From Streptomyces sp. 11x1 (GTDB lineage Bacteria; Actinomycetota; Actinomycetes; Streptomycetales; Streptomycetaceae), in contig NZ_CP122458.1 of assembly GCF_032598905.1 (NCBI RefSeq), forward strand, positions 7,837,001 through 7,901,000: a stretch of DNA of 64,000 nucleotides, read 5' to 3'. The notes beneath the pieces were generated by a model that was not told the DNA's origin, made no database searches, and saw only the letters and a program-made list of their open reading frames with translations. Both the position numbers and the translations under genes were made by a program. Below, one piece after another: positions 9,308 through 17,986 of this stretch (the stretch's first letter is position 1; each line of letters starts with the position of its first letter).

Positions 9308-10531
9308 ATGCCCTTGGCCCTGCTCGCTCTCGCCGTAGGCGCCTTCGGAATCGGCACGACCGAGTTCGTCATCATGGGTCTCCTCCCCGAGGTCGCCGCC
9401 GACCTCGGCATCTCGATCCCCGCCGCCGGCCACCTCGTCTCGGCGTACGCGCTCGGTGTCGTCATCGGCGCCCCGCTGCTCGCGGCGGCCACCGCCCGGC
9501 TGCCCCGCCGCAAGGTCCTGATCGGGCTGATGCTCCTCTTCGTCGCCGGTAACGCGCTCTCCGCCCTCGCCCCCGACGAGCACTGGCTGCTCGCCGCCCG
9601 CTTCCTCAGCGGTCTGCCGCACGGTGCCTTCTTCGGCGTCGGCGCGGTCGTCGCGACCGGCCTCGTGGCGCCGGAGCGCAAGGCACGCTCGGTCTCGCTG
9701 ATGTTCCTGGGCCTGACGATCGCCAACGTCGCCGGCGTCCCCGCCGCGACCCTCGTCGGCCAGCACTTCGGCTGGCGGATCACCTTCCTCGGCGTGAGCG
9801 CGATCGGCCTGGCCGCCATCGCCTCCCTCGCGCTCCTGCTGCCGGACGACCGCACGGAGGCCCCCTCCGCCGGCCTGCGCGGCGAACTGGGCGCCCTGCG
9901 CTCCCTGCCCGTCTGGCTCGCCCTCGGCACGACCGTCGCCGGCTTCGGTGCCCTCTTCTCCGCCTACAGCTACATCACGCCGATGCTCACGGACTCCGCC
10001 GGGTACGCCGAGACCAGCGTGACCATGCTGCTCGCGCTGTTCGGTGTGGGGGCGACCATCGGAAACCTGGCCGGCGGCCGCCTCGCCGACCACTCCCTGC
10101 GCGGCACCCTCTTCGGCGGCCTCGCGTCCCTGATCCTCGTGCTGGCCCTCTTCCCGGTGCTCATGTCCGCGCAGTGGAGCGCCGCACTGGCCGTCGTCCT
10201 CCTCGGCGTCGCCGCCTTCGCCACCGGCTCGCCCCTCCAGCTGATGGTCATGGAGAAGGCCGCCGGCGCCCCCTCCCTCGCCTCCTCCGCCAACCAGGCC
10301 GCCTTCAACCTCGCCAACGCGGGCGGCGCCTGGATCGGCGGCCTCACCCTGACCGCCGGCCTCGGCACCACGGCCCCGGCGAGCGCGGGCGCGGCTCTCG
10401 CACTGATCGGCCTGGCGGTAGCGGCGGCGGCCTACGCCGTCGACACCCTCCGCACGCCCACCCCCGCCCCAGGACGCGGCCGCGTGGTGGCGTCCCATGT
10501 GCCGGGGGAGCCGGAGACCGTACGGGTCTGA
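9308..10531 (+). CDS. MFS transporter, DHA1 family (AraJ/Cml-like)
   Basis: A 407-residue, 12-TM exporter beginning MPLALLALAVGAFGIGTTEF. The GTTEFVIMGLLP motif in TM1 is diagnostic for the DHA1 arabinose/chloramphenicol-exporter-like group. Motif A-like sequence (ATARLPRRKVLIG) and GLPHGAFFGVGAVVA follow. The ATG at 9308 is preferred over the in-frame ATG at 9239 because AAAGG (9293-9297) lies 10 nt upstream and the added 23 residues do not look like protein. It is monocistronic. Homologues export chloramphenicol, sugars or peptides; the substrate here is not predictable. Confidence 0.9.
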   Translation: MPLALLALAVGAFGIGTTEFVIMGLLPEVAADLGISIPAAGHLVSAYALGVVIGAPLLAAATARLPRRKVLIGLMLLFVAGNALSALAPDEHWLLAARFLSGLPHGAFFGVGAVVATGLVAPERKARSVSLMFLGLTIANVAGVPAATLVGQHFGWRITFLGVSAIGLAAIASLALLLPDDRTEAPSAGLRGELGALRSLPVWLALGTTVAGFGALFSAYSYITPMLTDSAGYAETSVTMLLALFGVGATIGNLAGGRLADHSLRGTLFGGLASLILVLALFPVLMSAQWSAALAVVLLGVAAFATGSPLQLMVMEKAAGAPSLASSANQAAFNLANAGGAWIGGLTLTAGLGTTAPASAGAALALIGLAVAAAAYAVDTLRTPTPAPGRGRVVASHVPGEPETVRV

Positions 10532-10650
10532 AGCGCACGGGTGAGTGCGTAGACGCCTCGCCCCCGAGCCGCTCCCGGTCCACCCTCACGACCATGACGG
10601 CACACGACACGACCGGACATGTACGGCCGGCTTCCCGGGGCGAGAGGCTG

Positions 10651-11193
10651 ATGATCCGGCGGGAGGCTGTAGGCGATCACCGGGACGTGCGTGAGGTGCA
10701 TGCGCGCGCGTTCGGTGACGGTGAGCGGATTCCCGGGCTCGTGGAGGCGTTGCGCGTCGCGGAGGCCTCGGTGGCGCCGATGTCGTTCGTCGCCACCGTG
10801 GACGACCGGGTCGTCGGGCACGTGCTGCTGAGCGCGGCGCGCCTGGACGCCCCGCGGCGGATCATGGACGTCCTCCCCCTGTCGCCGCTGGGCGTGCTCC
10901 CCGAGTTCCAGCGTCAGGGCATCGGCACCCGGCTCGTCGCGCACGCCCTCGCGGCGGCGGACGGCCGGGGCGTGCCGCTGGTCTTCCTGGAGGGGGCACC
11001 GCACTACTACGGCGCGCGCGGCTTCGAGGGCGCCGTCGCGGCGGGCTTCCGTCCGCCATCGCTGCGCATCCCCGAAGCCGCGTTCCAGGTCGCCCGTCTG
11101 TCCGCGCACGAGCCGTGGATGACGGGCACCTTCGTCTACTCGGAGGTCTTCTGGGCCTTCGACTGCGTCGGCCTGAGGGACCCGGAGGCCTGA
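10651..11193 (+). CDS. GNAT family N-acetyltransferase
   Basis: A protein of about 180 residues with the GNAT fold: IRREAVGDHRDVREVHARAF (beta1-alpha1), VGHVLLS, and the acetyl-CoA pyrophosphate loop PEFQRQGIGTRL matching Q/RxxGxG/A. YYGARGFEGA follows, as in the YhbS subfamily. ATG 10651 has GAGAGG just upstream. An in-frame ATG at 10594 would add 19 residues (MTAHDTTG...) without a ribosome binding site. The substrate is unknown. The gene converges with nadE and a strong hairpin separates them. Confidence 0.88.
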   Translation: MIRREAVGDHRDVREVHARAFGDGERIPGLVEALRVAEASVAPMSFVATVDDRVVGHVLLSAARLDAPRRIMDVLPLSPLGVLPEFQRQGIGTRLVAHALAAADGRGVPLVFLEGAPHYYGARGFEGAVAAGFRPPSLRIPEAAFQVARLSAHEPWMTGTFVYSEVFWAFDCVGLRDPEA

Positions 11194-11218
11194 GGGACCT
11201 GAATTCTTGACGGAGCCG

Positions 11219-11247
11219 GAGGCCTGAGGGGCCCGCCCTCAGGCCTC
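11219..11247. terminator. Bidirectional hairpin between GNAT gene and nadE
   Basis: A perfect 12-bp stem GAGGCCTGAGGG / CCCTCAGGCCTC with a 5-nt loop lies between two convergent genes. There is no T-tract, which is common for Streptomyces terminators. Confidence 0.7.
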
Positions 11248-11280
11248 GCCCCGGCGCCTCGGGGCCCGGAACCCCGGTGT

Positions 11281-13035
11281 CTACGCCCCCTCGCGCCACC
11301 GGTTCGTGATCGGCAGCCGGCGGTCCTTGCCGAAGCCCTTCGGGGAGATCTTCGTGCCCGGCGGGTACTGGCGCCGCTTGTACTCCGCAGTGTCGACCAT
11401 GCGGAGGGTCTTGGTGACCAGCTCCCGGTCGAAACCGGCGGCGACGATCGCGTCGGCGCCCTGGTCGCGGTCGACGTACAGCGCGAGGATCGCGTCCAGG
11501 ACCGGGTAGTCCGGGAGGGAGTCCGTGTCGACCTGCCCGGGGCGCAGTTCCGCGCTCGGGGGCTTGGAGATGGAGTTCTCCGGGATCGGCGGGGTCTGGC
11601 CCCGCTCCGCGGCCGCCCGGTTGCGCCACTCGGCGAGGCGGAAGATCGACGTCTTGTACACGTCCTTGATGGGGCCGTACGCGCCCACCGAGTCGCCGTA
11701 GAGAGTCGAGTACCCCACTGCCAGCTCCGACTTGTTGCCGGGCGCGAGCACGATGTGGCCCTCCTGGTTGGAGATCGCCATCAGCAGCGTGCCGCGCAGG
11801 CGCGACTGGAGGTTCTCCTCGGCCAGGCCCGTCAGCTCGGTCGACGCCATGTAGGCATCGAACATCGGCTCGATCGGGACCGTGCGGAAGTTCAGGCCCG
11901 TCCGCCTCGCCAGCTCCGCCGCGTCACCCTTGGAGTGGTCCGAGGAGTACTTCGACGGCATGGACACGCCGTACACGTTCTGCGCGCCCAGCGCGTCGCA
12001 CGCGATCGCCGCGACGAGCGCCGAGTCGATACCGCCGGAGAGCCCGATCAGGACCGACGAGAAGCCGTTCTTCGCAGCGTACGCCCGCAGGCCCACCACC
12101 AGCGCCGAGTACACCTCCTCGTCGTCGTCGAGGCGCTCCGCGTACCCGCCGGTCAGCTCCGGCTCGTACGCGGGCAGCGGCTCCTCGGAGAGGACGAGCC
12201 GGTCGATGCGCAGCCCGTCGTCGACGACCCCTGTCACGGGTTCGGCGGCGGCCGCCGGAAGGTCCAGGTCCAGGACCACACAGCCCTCCGCGAACTGCGG
12301 CGCCCGTGCGACCACTTCGCCGTGCCGGTCGACGACGATCGAGTCACCGTCGAAGACCAGCTCGTCCTGGCCGCCGATCATCGCCAGGTACGCGGTCGTG
12401 CAGCCGGCCTCCTGGGCGCGCTTGCGCACCAGTTCGAGCCGGGTGTCGTCCTTGTCGCGCTCGTACGGCGAGGCGTTGATGGAGAGCAGCAGCCCGGCCC
12501 CGGCGGACCGGGCGGCCGGGACGCGGCCGCCGTCCTGCCAGAGGTCCTCGCAGATGGCGAGGGCGATGTCGACGCCGTGCAGCCGCAGCACCGGCATGGT
12601 GTCGCCGGGCACGAAGTAGCGGAACTCGTCGAAGACGCCGTAGTTGGGGAGGTGGTGCTTGGCGTAGGTGAGCGCCACCTCGCCCCGGTGCAGCACCGCG
12701 CCCGCGTTCCGGGGCGCCCCGGCCGGCTGGCCGTACTTCGGCGCGGCGGACTCGGAACGGTCGAGGTAGCCGACGATCACCGGCAGTTCCCCGAAGCCCT
12801 CGTCGGCGAGCCGCGCGGCCAGCGCCTTCAGCGCGGCACGGGACGCCTCCACGAAGGACTGGCGCAACGCCAGGTCCTCGACGGGGTACCCGGTCAGCAC
12901 CATCTCCGGGAACGCCACCAGATGCGCTCCCTGCTCGGCTGAGTGCCGGGTCCAGCGGACCACCGCCTCGGCGTTTCCGGCGAGATCGCCGACGGTCGAG
13001 TCGATCTGATTCAAAGCGAGACGAAGTTGAGGCAC
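11281..13035 (-). CDS. nadE: Glutamine-dependent NAD+ synthetase
   Basis: A 584-residue two-domain enzyme converting nicotinic acid adenine dinucleotide to NAD+ with glutamine and ATP. The N-terminal nitrilase-type glutaminase domain shows all catalytic residues: Glu in AFPEMVLTGYP, Lys in YAKHHLPNYGVFDE and Cys in AICEDLW. The C-terminal synthetase domain has the PP-loop GLSGGIDSALVAA, then KSELAVGYSTLYGD and KPPSAELRPGQ. The start is GTG at 13035 (MPQLRLALNQID), where the glutaminase strand begins; the open frame extends further but adds only non-conserved residues. It is the last gene of a minus-strand stretch ending at a hairpin. Confidence 0.95.
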   Translation of the reverse strand: MPQLRLALNQIDSTVGDLAGNAEAVVRWTRHSAEQGAHLVAFPEMVLTGYPVEDLALRQSFVEASRAALKALAARLADEGFGELPVIVGYLDRSESAAPKYGQPAGAPRNAGAVLHRGEVALTYAKHHLPNYGVFDEFRYFVPGDTMPVLRLHGVDIALAICEDLWQDGGRVPAARSAGAGLLLSINASPYERDKDDTRLELVRKRAQEAGCTTAYLAMIGGQDELVFDGDSIVVDRHGEVVARAPQFAEGCVVLDLDLPAAAAEPVTGVVDDGLRIDRLVLSEEPLPAYEPELTGGYAERLDDDEEVYSALVVGLRAYAAKNGFSSVLIGLSGGIDSALVAAIACDALGAQNVYGVSMPSKYSSDHSKGDAAELARRTGLNFRTVPIEPMFDAYMASTELTGLAEENLQSRLRGTLLMAISNQEGHIVLAPGNKSELAVGYSTLYGDSVGAYGPIKDVYKTSIFRLAEWRNRAAAERGQTPPIPENSISKPPSAELRPGQVDTDSLPDYPVLDAILALYVDRDQGADAIVAAGFDRELVTKTLRMVDTAEYKRRQYPPGTKISPKGFGKDRRLPITNRWREGA

Positions 13036-13126
13036 GCGGCCAGTGTAATCGTCAGAGCGACGCAATGGGGTGTGGGGCGCCCCACGTTCGCGGGCGCCCC
13101 ACCACCGCAGCTGCACGGATGGGCCG

Positions 13127-13750
13127 TCAGGAGCGCGGCGCGGCGCCCCGCTCCTTGAGCATGCCGGTCATCAAGGAGATCTCGGACTCCTGGGCGTTCA
13201 CCATGCCCTGGGCGAGCTTCTTCTCGACATCGACGGTGCACTTGGAGACACAGCCCTCCGCCATGTGGACGCCGCCCTTGTGGTGGTCGGTCATCAACTG
13301 GAGGAAGAAGACCTCGGCCTGCTTGCCGTTCAGCTTGCCGAGCTTCTCCATCTCGGCGTCGGTCGCCATCCCGGGCATCAGCGAGCCGTCCTCGCCGGAG
13401 GCCATGTCGCCCATGCCCATCCAGGCCATCGGCTGCTCGGACGACACCTTCGGCAGGCCCCACAGATCGAGCCAGCCGATCATCATGCCGCGCTGGTTGG
13501 CCTGCGTCTGCGCGATGTCGTAGGCGAGCCGCCGGACCTCCTCGTCGTCCGTCCGGTCGCGCACGATGTACGACATCTCCACGGCCTGCTGGTGGTGGAC
13601 GGCCATGTCCCGGGCGAACCCCGCGTCGGCGGAGTCGGCGGAGGGGGCCTTCAGCCCGGAGTCGTCACCGTCGGCGACTGCGTACGTGATCGCCCCGGCC
13701 GCGACGAGTGCCGCCGCGGCCCCGGAGGCGATCCAACCGATGTGCTTCAT
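13127..13750 (-). CDS. DUF305 family exported protein
   Basis: A 207-residue protein with an N-terminal membrane anchor (WIASGAAAALVAAGAITYAV) followed by the four-helix DUF305 domain. The characteristic histidine/methionine-rich segments are present: FARDMAVHHQQAVEMS and LMTDHHKGGVHMAEGC, with a Met-rich stretch (MAWMGMGDMASG, SLMPGMATDAEM) between. The family is suspected to bind metals, copper among them, in the envelope, but no activity is established here. Start ATG 13750 has GGGAAG upstream. It lies 74 bp from the DUF3105 gene, probably in one operon. Confidence 0.9.
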   Translation of the reverse strand: MKHIGWIASGAAAALVAAGAITYAVADGDDSGLKAPSADSADAGFARDMAVHHQQAVEMSYIVRDRTDDEEVRRLAYDIAQTQANQRGMMIGWLDLWGLPKVSSEQPMAWMGMGDMASGEDGSLMPGMATDAEMEKLGKLNGKQAEVFFLQLMTDHHKGGVHMAEGCVSKCTVDVEKKLAQGMVNAQESEISLMTGMLKERGAAPRS

Positions 13751-13824
13751 GCTTCCCACTGTGCCAGGCCCGCTGTCGTCACTCACTCGTAGGTCGTCGC
13801 TCGTCACTCGCCGGTCGCCGGCCG

Positions 13825-14490
13825 TCAGGAGACGCCGTTGGTGCAGGCGGCACCCGGCTCGGGCGTCTGCTGGCCCTGGACGTAGGTCTCGAAGAACTTG
13901 TCGACGTTCGGGTCCTTCGCTCCGGTCACCGTGCGCTGGTGGCCCCACGCGCTGAGCATGATCGGGTCCTTCTGGTCCTCGACCGGGCTCATCAGCGTGT
14001 ACGGGGTCTTCTTGACCTTCTCCGCGAGCGCCTTGACGTCGGCCTCGGAGGCCTTGCTGTTGTACGTCACCCAGACCGCGCCGTGCTCCAGCGAGTGCAC
14101 GGCGTTCTCGTTCTTGATGGCCTTGTCGTAGACGTCGCCGTTGCAGTTCTGCCAGACCGGGTTGTGGTCGCCGCCCACCGGGGGCTTCATCGGGTACTTC
14201 ACGGTCTTGGTGACGTGGTTCTGGGCGAGCTTGGTGCTCCAGGTCTTCACGCCGTCCGAGCCGGTCTCCCACTTGCCGGTCGACTTGGAGTCACCGGCCA
14301 CGCTGTCGCTGCCGTTGTCGTCGGACTGCGAGCGGATCAGGACCGTCCCGCCCACGACGAGGCCGGCGACTATCAGCACGCTGGCGCCGATCGTGAGGAT
14401 CCGGTTCCGGCGCTCACGGGAACGCTCGGCACGGCGCATCGCCTCGATGCGCGCCTTGCGGTCCCCGCTGCTGTTGGTCTTGGCGGCCAT
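13825..14490 (-). CDS. DUF3105 family membrane-anchored protein
   Basis: This 221-residue protein has a basic N-terminal stretch (KARIEAMRRAERSRERRNR), one transmembrane helix (about residues 33-52) and an extracytoplasmic DUF3105 domain. The conserved core is PVGGDHNPVWQNCNG, then NAVHSLEHGAVWVTY. Function is unknown in the family; His and Cys residues suggest metal or redox chemistry. It is paired with the DUF305 gene downstream, as often seen in Streptomyces, which hints at a joint envelope role. The start is the ATG encoding MAAKTNS; the upstream open frame is not protein-like. Confidence 0.88.
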   Translation of the reverse strand: MAAKTNSSGDRKARIEAMRRAERSRERRNRILTIGASVLIVAGLVVGGTVLIRSQSDDNGSDSVAGDSKSTGKWETGSDGVKTWSTKLAQNHVTKTVKYPMKPPVGGDHNPVWQNCNGDVYDKAIKNENAVHSLEHGAVWVTYNSKASEADVKALAEKVKKTPYTLMSPVEDQKDPIMLSAWGHQRTVTGAKDPNVDKFFETYVQGQQTPEPGAACTNGVS

Positions 14491-14896
14491 GGGATGTGTC
14501 CTTAGTGGGGGATGGGTCGGATGGGACGGTCGGATCGACTGATCGTAATTTGATCCGCTCCCTCTCGTAAACGAGGGATCCCGTCTCCCATGCTGCCCGC
14601 CGGCCACGGATGCCGCGCGGTTTTCGGGGCACGCGTGACGGGCGTCCGGCGGATGTCGGCCCACTCGGGCGTTACGGATGTCGGCGCGAGCAGGCAAGAT
14701 GGGCGGCAGAGCGGTTGAGCTGCGGCGCGAGCGGTACACCTGCCGTACGCCGGGCGTTCGACCGGAGGCCGCTCGGTGGATCAAGGTGCGCAACGCGCAC
14801 GAAATGGTGTTGTGGTGGGATGCTCAGGTGCCCGACCGCCTCCCGTGGCTCGGGAGCAAGGCGGCCTGACCAGCAAGGAATGGGTGGAAGCGGAAG
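14491..14896. promoter_or_regulatory. Intergenic region between DUF3105 and glnA2
   Basis: This 406-bp divergent region must hold the promoters of the minus-strand DUF3105 operon and of glnA2. I see no convincing -10/-35 pair, GlnR box or RNA gene in it. Short open frames here have no ribosome binding sites or protein-like composition. The glnA2 ribosome binding site GGAAG lies at 14886-14890. Confidence 0.35.
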
Positions 14897-16258
14897 ATGG
14901 ACAAGCAGCAGGAGTTCGTGCTCCGTACGTTGGAGGAGCGCGACATCCGTTTCGTACGCCTGTGGTTCACGGACGTGCTGGGCTTCCTGAAGTCCGTGGC
15001 CGTGGCCCCCGCCGAGCTGGAACAGGCGTTTGACGAGGGCATCGGCTTCGACGGCTCGGCCATCGAGGGCTTCGCACGCGTATACGAATCCGACATGATC
15101 GCCAAGCCGGACCCGTCGACCTTCCAGGTCCTGCCGTGGCGCGCGGAGGCTCCGGGCACCGCCCGGATGTTCTGCGACATCCTCATGCCGGACGGCTCCC
15201 CGTCCTTCGCGGACCCCCGGTACGTGCTGAAGCGGGCCCTGGCCAAGACCTCCGACCTGGGCTTCACCTTCTACACCCACCCGGAGATCGAGTTCTTCCT
15301 GCTGAAGGACAAGCCGACGGACGGCTCCCGCCCGACCCCCGCCGACAACTCCGGGTACTTCGACCACACCCCGCAGAACGTCGGCATGGACTTCCGCCGC
15401 CAGGCGATCACCATGCTGGAGTCCATGGGCATCTCGGTCGAGTTCTCCCACCACGAGGGCGCCCCCGGCCAGCAGGAGATCGACCTGCGCTACGCGGACG
15501 CGCTCTCCACGGCCGACAACATCATGACGTTCCGCCTGGTCATGAAGCAGGTGGCCCTGGAGCAGGGCGTCCAGGCGACCTTCATGCCCAAGCCGTTCTC
15601 CGAGCACCCGGGCTCGGGTATGCACACCCACCTCTCCCTCTTCGAGGGCGACCGGAACGCGTTCTACGAGTCCGGCGCGGAGTACCAGCTCTCCAAGGTC
15701 GGCCGCTCCTTCATCGCCGGCCTGCTGAAGCACGCCGCCGAGATCGCCGCCGTGACCAACCAGTGGGTCAACTCCTACAAGCGGATCTGGGGCGGCACCG
15801 AGCGCACCGCCGGGGCCGGCGGCGAGGCCCCCTCGTACATCTGCTGGGGCCACAACAACCGCTCCGCCCTGGTCCGCGTCCCCATGTACAAGCCCGGCAA
15901 GACGGGCTCGGCCCGGGTCGAGGTCCGCTCCCTGGACTCCGGCGCGAACCCCTACCTGGCCTACGCCATGCTCCTGGCCGCCGGCCTCAAGGGCATCGAG
16001 GAGGGCTACGAGCTGCCGCCCGGCGCCGAGGACGACGTCTGGGCCCTCTCGGACGCCGAGCGCCGCGCCATGGGCATCGAGCCCCTCCCGCAGAACCTCG
16101 GCGAGGCGCTCTCCCTCATGGAACGCAGCGACCTCGTCGCCGAGACCCTCGGCGAACACGTCTTCGACTTCTTCCTGCGCAACAAGCGCCAGGAGTGGGA
16201 GGAGTACCGCAGCGAGGTCACCGCGTTCGAGCTGCGGAAGAACCTGCCGGTGCTGTAG
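14897..16258 (+). CDS. glnA2: Glutamine synthetase-like enzyme GlnA2 (probable gamma-glutamylpolyamine synthetase)
   Basis: A 453-residue type I glutamine synthetase fold. The N-terminal beta-grasp has RFVRLWFTDVLG, and GFDGSAIEGF follows. The catalytic domain has the metal/ATP motifs HPEIEFFLL, GQQEIDLRYADAL, GSGMHTHLSL, NRSALVRVP and ARVEVRSLDSGANPYLA. A tyrosine in EGYELPP occupies the position of the adenylylation loop (NLYDLPP in canonical GSI), but the flanks differ. By length and gene neighbourhood this is the GlnA2 paralogue rather than GlnA; published work on S. coelicolor assigns GlnA2 to gamma-glutamylation of polyamines. Start ATG has GGAAG 6 nt upstream. Its last 29 codons form part of an AICE attachment site, so the 3' end now present is probably element-supplied. 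Confidence 0.9.
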   Translation: MDKQQEFVLRTLEERDIRFVRLWFTDVLGFLKSVAVAPAELEQAFDEGIGFDGSAIEGFARVYESDMIAKPDPSTFQVLPWRAEAPGTARMFCDILMPDGSPSFADPRYVLKRALAKTSDLGFTFYTHPEIEFFLLKDKPTDGSRPTPADNSGYFDHTPQNVGMDFRRQAITMLESMGISVEFSHHEGAPGQQEIDLRYADALSTADNIMTFRLVMKQVALEQGVQATFMPKPFSEHPGSGMHTHLSLFEGDRNAFYESGAEYQLSKVGRSFIAGLLKHAAEIAAVTNQWVNSYKRIWGGTERTAGAGGEAPSYICWGHNNRSALVRVPMYKPGKTGSARVEVRSLDSGANPYLAYAMLLAAGLKGIEEGYELPPGAEDDVWALSDAERRAMGIEPLPQNLGEALSLMERSDLVAETLGEHVFDFFLRNKRQEWEEYRSEVTAFELRKNLPVL

Positions 16259-16325
16259 GCGCAGGTCAGGGCGGGTTTCCCGCTGTGACGGCACGTGGGG
16301 CCGACGGTCATGGACCGTCGGCCCC
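16171..16325. repeat. Left attachment-site direct repeat (att, int side)
   Basis: 155 bp matching 35782-35936 with 5 mismatches by eye: three in synonymous codon positions (AGC/TCC and GTC/GTG), one in the stop codon (TAG/TAA) and one just after. It covers the last 88 nt of glnA2 and the downstream hairpin. Crossover must lie in one of the identical blocks: 40 nt, about 38 nt or about 65 nt. Confidence 0.92.
16297..16325 (+). terminator. glnA2 terminator hairpin (inside att repeat)
   Basis: A 13-bp perfect stem GGGGCCGACGGTC / GACCGTCGGCCCC around ATG, 38 nt after the glnA2 stop. An identical copy lies at 35908-35936 in the right repeat. It would also terminate int, which converges from the right. 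Confidence 0.75.
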
Positions 16326-16333
16326 ACGGCGTC

Positions 16334-17602
16334 TCACTGGTCCTGGGCCGTCTGTGGGCCGTCCGGCCCCGGAACGGTGCCGTCATACAGGCTGTCCACG
16401 GCGTTGCGGGCCCGCGCGTCGCTGCTCGGCATGAGATGCGTGTAGACGCGAAGCGTGAACCCTGGGTCGTTGTGTCCGAGGTAGGCGCTGAGTGCTTTGA
16501 CGTTCTCTCCGGCGTCCAGCAGAACGGATGCGTAGAAGTGCCTGAGGGCGTGCATGCCGTGCTCGCGGGCGGCCTGGTGACGCTCGCCAGGCTTGGGCGC
16601 GGGGATGACGCCAGCGGCGACGAGCGCAGGTTTCCACGCCCGAAGATTGAAGTCGGTCCGTCGGACTGCGCCGGCCCCGTCGAGGCGGGTGAACACGAGC
16701 CGCTTCGTGACAGGCGGACCATCTGGCCGCAGCCAGGGCAAGGTGACGTCGACCGGCGGGAAGTCCTCCATGTGCTGCTTGAGGATCTGCGCTACGCGGT
16801 CCGGCAGGGGGACATCGCGCTCTTTTTCTCGCTTGGGCGGGGCGAACACGAGATGGCCTCTGGCCACCTTCACCTGATTGGCGATGTGCAGCCATCCAGT
16901 GTCGAACCCGACCGCTTCGACAGGCAGGCCGAAGATCTCGCCCTGTCGCAGGCCGCATCCGCCGCCGACATCGACCGTCGCGCGGAAGCGCTCTGGGAGG
17001 GCCGCACGTATGGCGAAGGCGCGCTCGGCATCCCACGGCACAATGCGGCCGGTCCCGGGTGCCGGGGGACGAACAGATTGCGCGTGGCACGGATTCTTCG
17101 ACAGGTGACCGTCGTCGACAGCGGCGTTGAGGACCGTCGAGACGTTGTTGTAGATCACGCGCCGGTACGACGACGCGGGTACCGCGGACTCCAGGTTGCT
17201 CAGCCAGTCCCGGATGTGTTCCGGCTTGAAGGAGCCGAGTGGGCGCGGTCCGAGGTAAGGGATTGCGTGACCCCTGAGGGAGGATTGGACGGACTCCCGA
17301 GTGGTCATGGCGGTGGTCTGCGTGCTCAGCCACTTTTCCGCGTACTGCCGAAAGGTCACGCGACTGGCGGCGGGGTCGACGTATTGGCCGCGCGACATGT
17401 CGGCCTCGATGTTGGTGAGCCACTTCTCGGCGAGGCGCTTCTGTCCGTCGGGGAAGCTCTTGGACTTCTCGGTTCCGTCGGGGCCGATGTACCGGGCCCG
17501 GTAGCGCAGGCCGCTTCCGTGGCGGTCGCTCTTGACGCGGGCGGTCTTGCCGTCGGGGTTGGTCTCGGTTTTGAACCAGCGGTCTTGGATGTGGCCTGCC
17601 AT
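16334..17602 (-). CDS. int: Tyrosine recombinase integrase of the AICE
   Basis: A 422-residue site-specific recombinase. It has an N-terminal AP2-like/arm-binding segment, a SAM-like core-binding domain (about residues 80-175) and a catalytic domain with all expected residues: R219 in GGGCGLRQGE, a lysine in the FAPPKREKERDVPL hairpin, H351-x-x-R354 in MHALRHFYAS, H377 in LGHNDP and the nucleophile Y387 in RVYTHLM. It recombines att sites in the glnA2 3' end. The gene converges on glnA2 with only 75 bp between stops, so it abuts attL as in pSAM2-type elements. xis lies upstream with a strong hairpin between. ATG 17602 has GAGAGG upstream. Confidence 0.95.
   Translation of the reverse strand: MAGHIQDRWFKTETNPDGKTARVKSDRHGSGLRYRARYIGPDGTEKSKSFPDGQKRLAEKWLTNIEADMSRGQYVDPAASRVTFRQYAEKWLSTQTTAMTTRESVQSSLRGHAIPYLGPRPLGSFKPEHIRDWLSNLESAVPASSYRRVIYNNVSTVLNAAVDDGHLSKNPCHAQSVRPPAPGTGRIVPWDAERAFAIRAALPERFRATVDVGGGCGLRQGEIFGLPVEAVGFDTGWLHIANQVKVARGHLVFAPPKREKERDVPLPDRVAQILKQHMEDFPPVDVTLPWLRPDGPPVTKRLVFTRLDGAGAVRRTDFNLRAWKPALVAAGVIPAPKPGERHQAAREHGMHALRHFYASVLLDAGENVKALSAYLGHNDPGFTLRVYTHLMPSSDARARNAVDSLYDGTVPGPDGPQTAQDQ
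16343..16363. repeat. 21-bp direct repeat, left copy (possible integrase arm site)
   Basis: Two 9-mers TGGGCCGTC separated by TG, preceded by C, form a 21-bp block that recurs exactly at 35657-35677 inside the other end of the element. It lies 18 bp inside the left att repeat and within the int 3' end. Paired 9-mers near both ends are what arm-type binding sites look like. Confidence 0.5.
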
Positions 17603-17626
17603 GTGGCGGCGGTCCTCTCACACATG

Positions 17627-17663
17627 CAGCAGGGAGAGCCGCTGGTAGCGGCTCTCCCTGCTG
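17627..17663 (-). terminator. Strong hairpin between xis and int
   Basis: A perfect 17-bp stem (arms 17627-17643 and 17647-17663) with a GGT loop, placed 18 bp after the xis stop and 25 bp before the int ribosome binding site. It should terminate or attenuate xis-to-int transcription. There is no U-tract. Confidence 0.7.
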
Positions 17664-17680
17664 TCTGCCGTGGGTGTCGG

Positions 17681-17923
17681 TTAGGCGGCGTACTGGTCGG
17701 AGCGTTTGCGTTCGGCGACGTGGGCGAGGACGTCGGCGGGGTCGTAGCGGATGTACTTGCCGATGCGGAATCCGGGCGGTCCCATGCGCTTCTTGCGCCA
17801 CTGGTAGACGGTCTCTTTGGGTACCTCGAAGATTTCGGCGATGTCGTCGGCGGTGAGGTAGCGGTCCGGCAACCCGCCGCGGAGCGTGGCGCGCGGGTCC
17901 GGCTGTTCACGTGCGGTGCTCAT
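17681..17923 (-). CDS. xis: Excisionase / MerR-AlpA type helix-turn-helix protein
   Basis: An 80-residue DNA-binding protein with a single winged HTH: YLTADDIAEIFEVPKETVYQWRKKRMGPPGFRIGKYIRY, the typical helix-turn-helix plus GxxRxG wing of AICE Xis and AlpA regulators. It sits directly upstream of int in the same orientation. Its role would be to bind att arms and favour excision, and perhaps to control int. The upstream region carries the TGACGC array. Confidence 0.9.
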   Translation of the reverse strand: MSTAREQPDPRATLRGGLPDRYLTADDIAEIFEVPKETVYQWRKKRMGPPGFRIGKYIRYDPADVLAHVAERKRSDQYAA

Positions 17924-17986
17924 GGCGTGTCCTCCGTGCGCGGGCGAGGGTGTTGAATCGGCGGTCCTGTCCGAGGTGTGGATTTC

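Noticed and set aside
10174..10650. N-terminal extension of the GNAT gene
   Set aside because: It overlaps the 3' part of the upstream MFS gene in another frame and has Arg-rich shadow composition.
16171..16325. tRNA gene as AICE target
   Set aside because: No cloverleaf or tRNA 3' end lies in or near either repeat; the repeat is glnA2 coding sequence plus hairpin. No tRNA or rRNA gene was recognised anywhere in the window.
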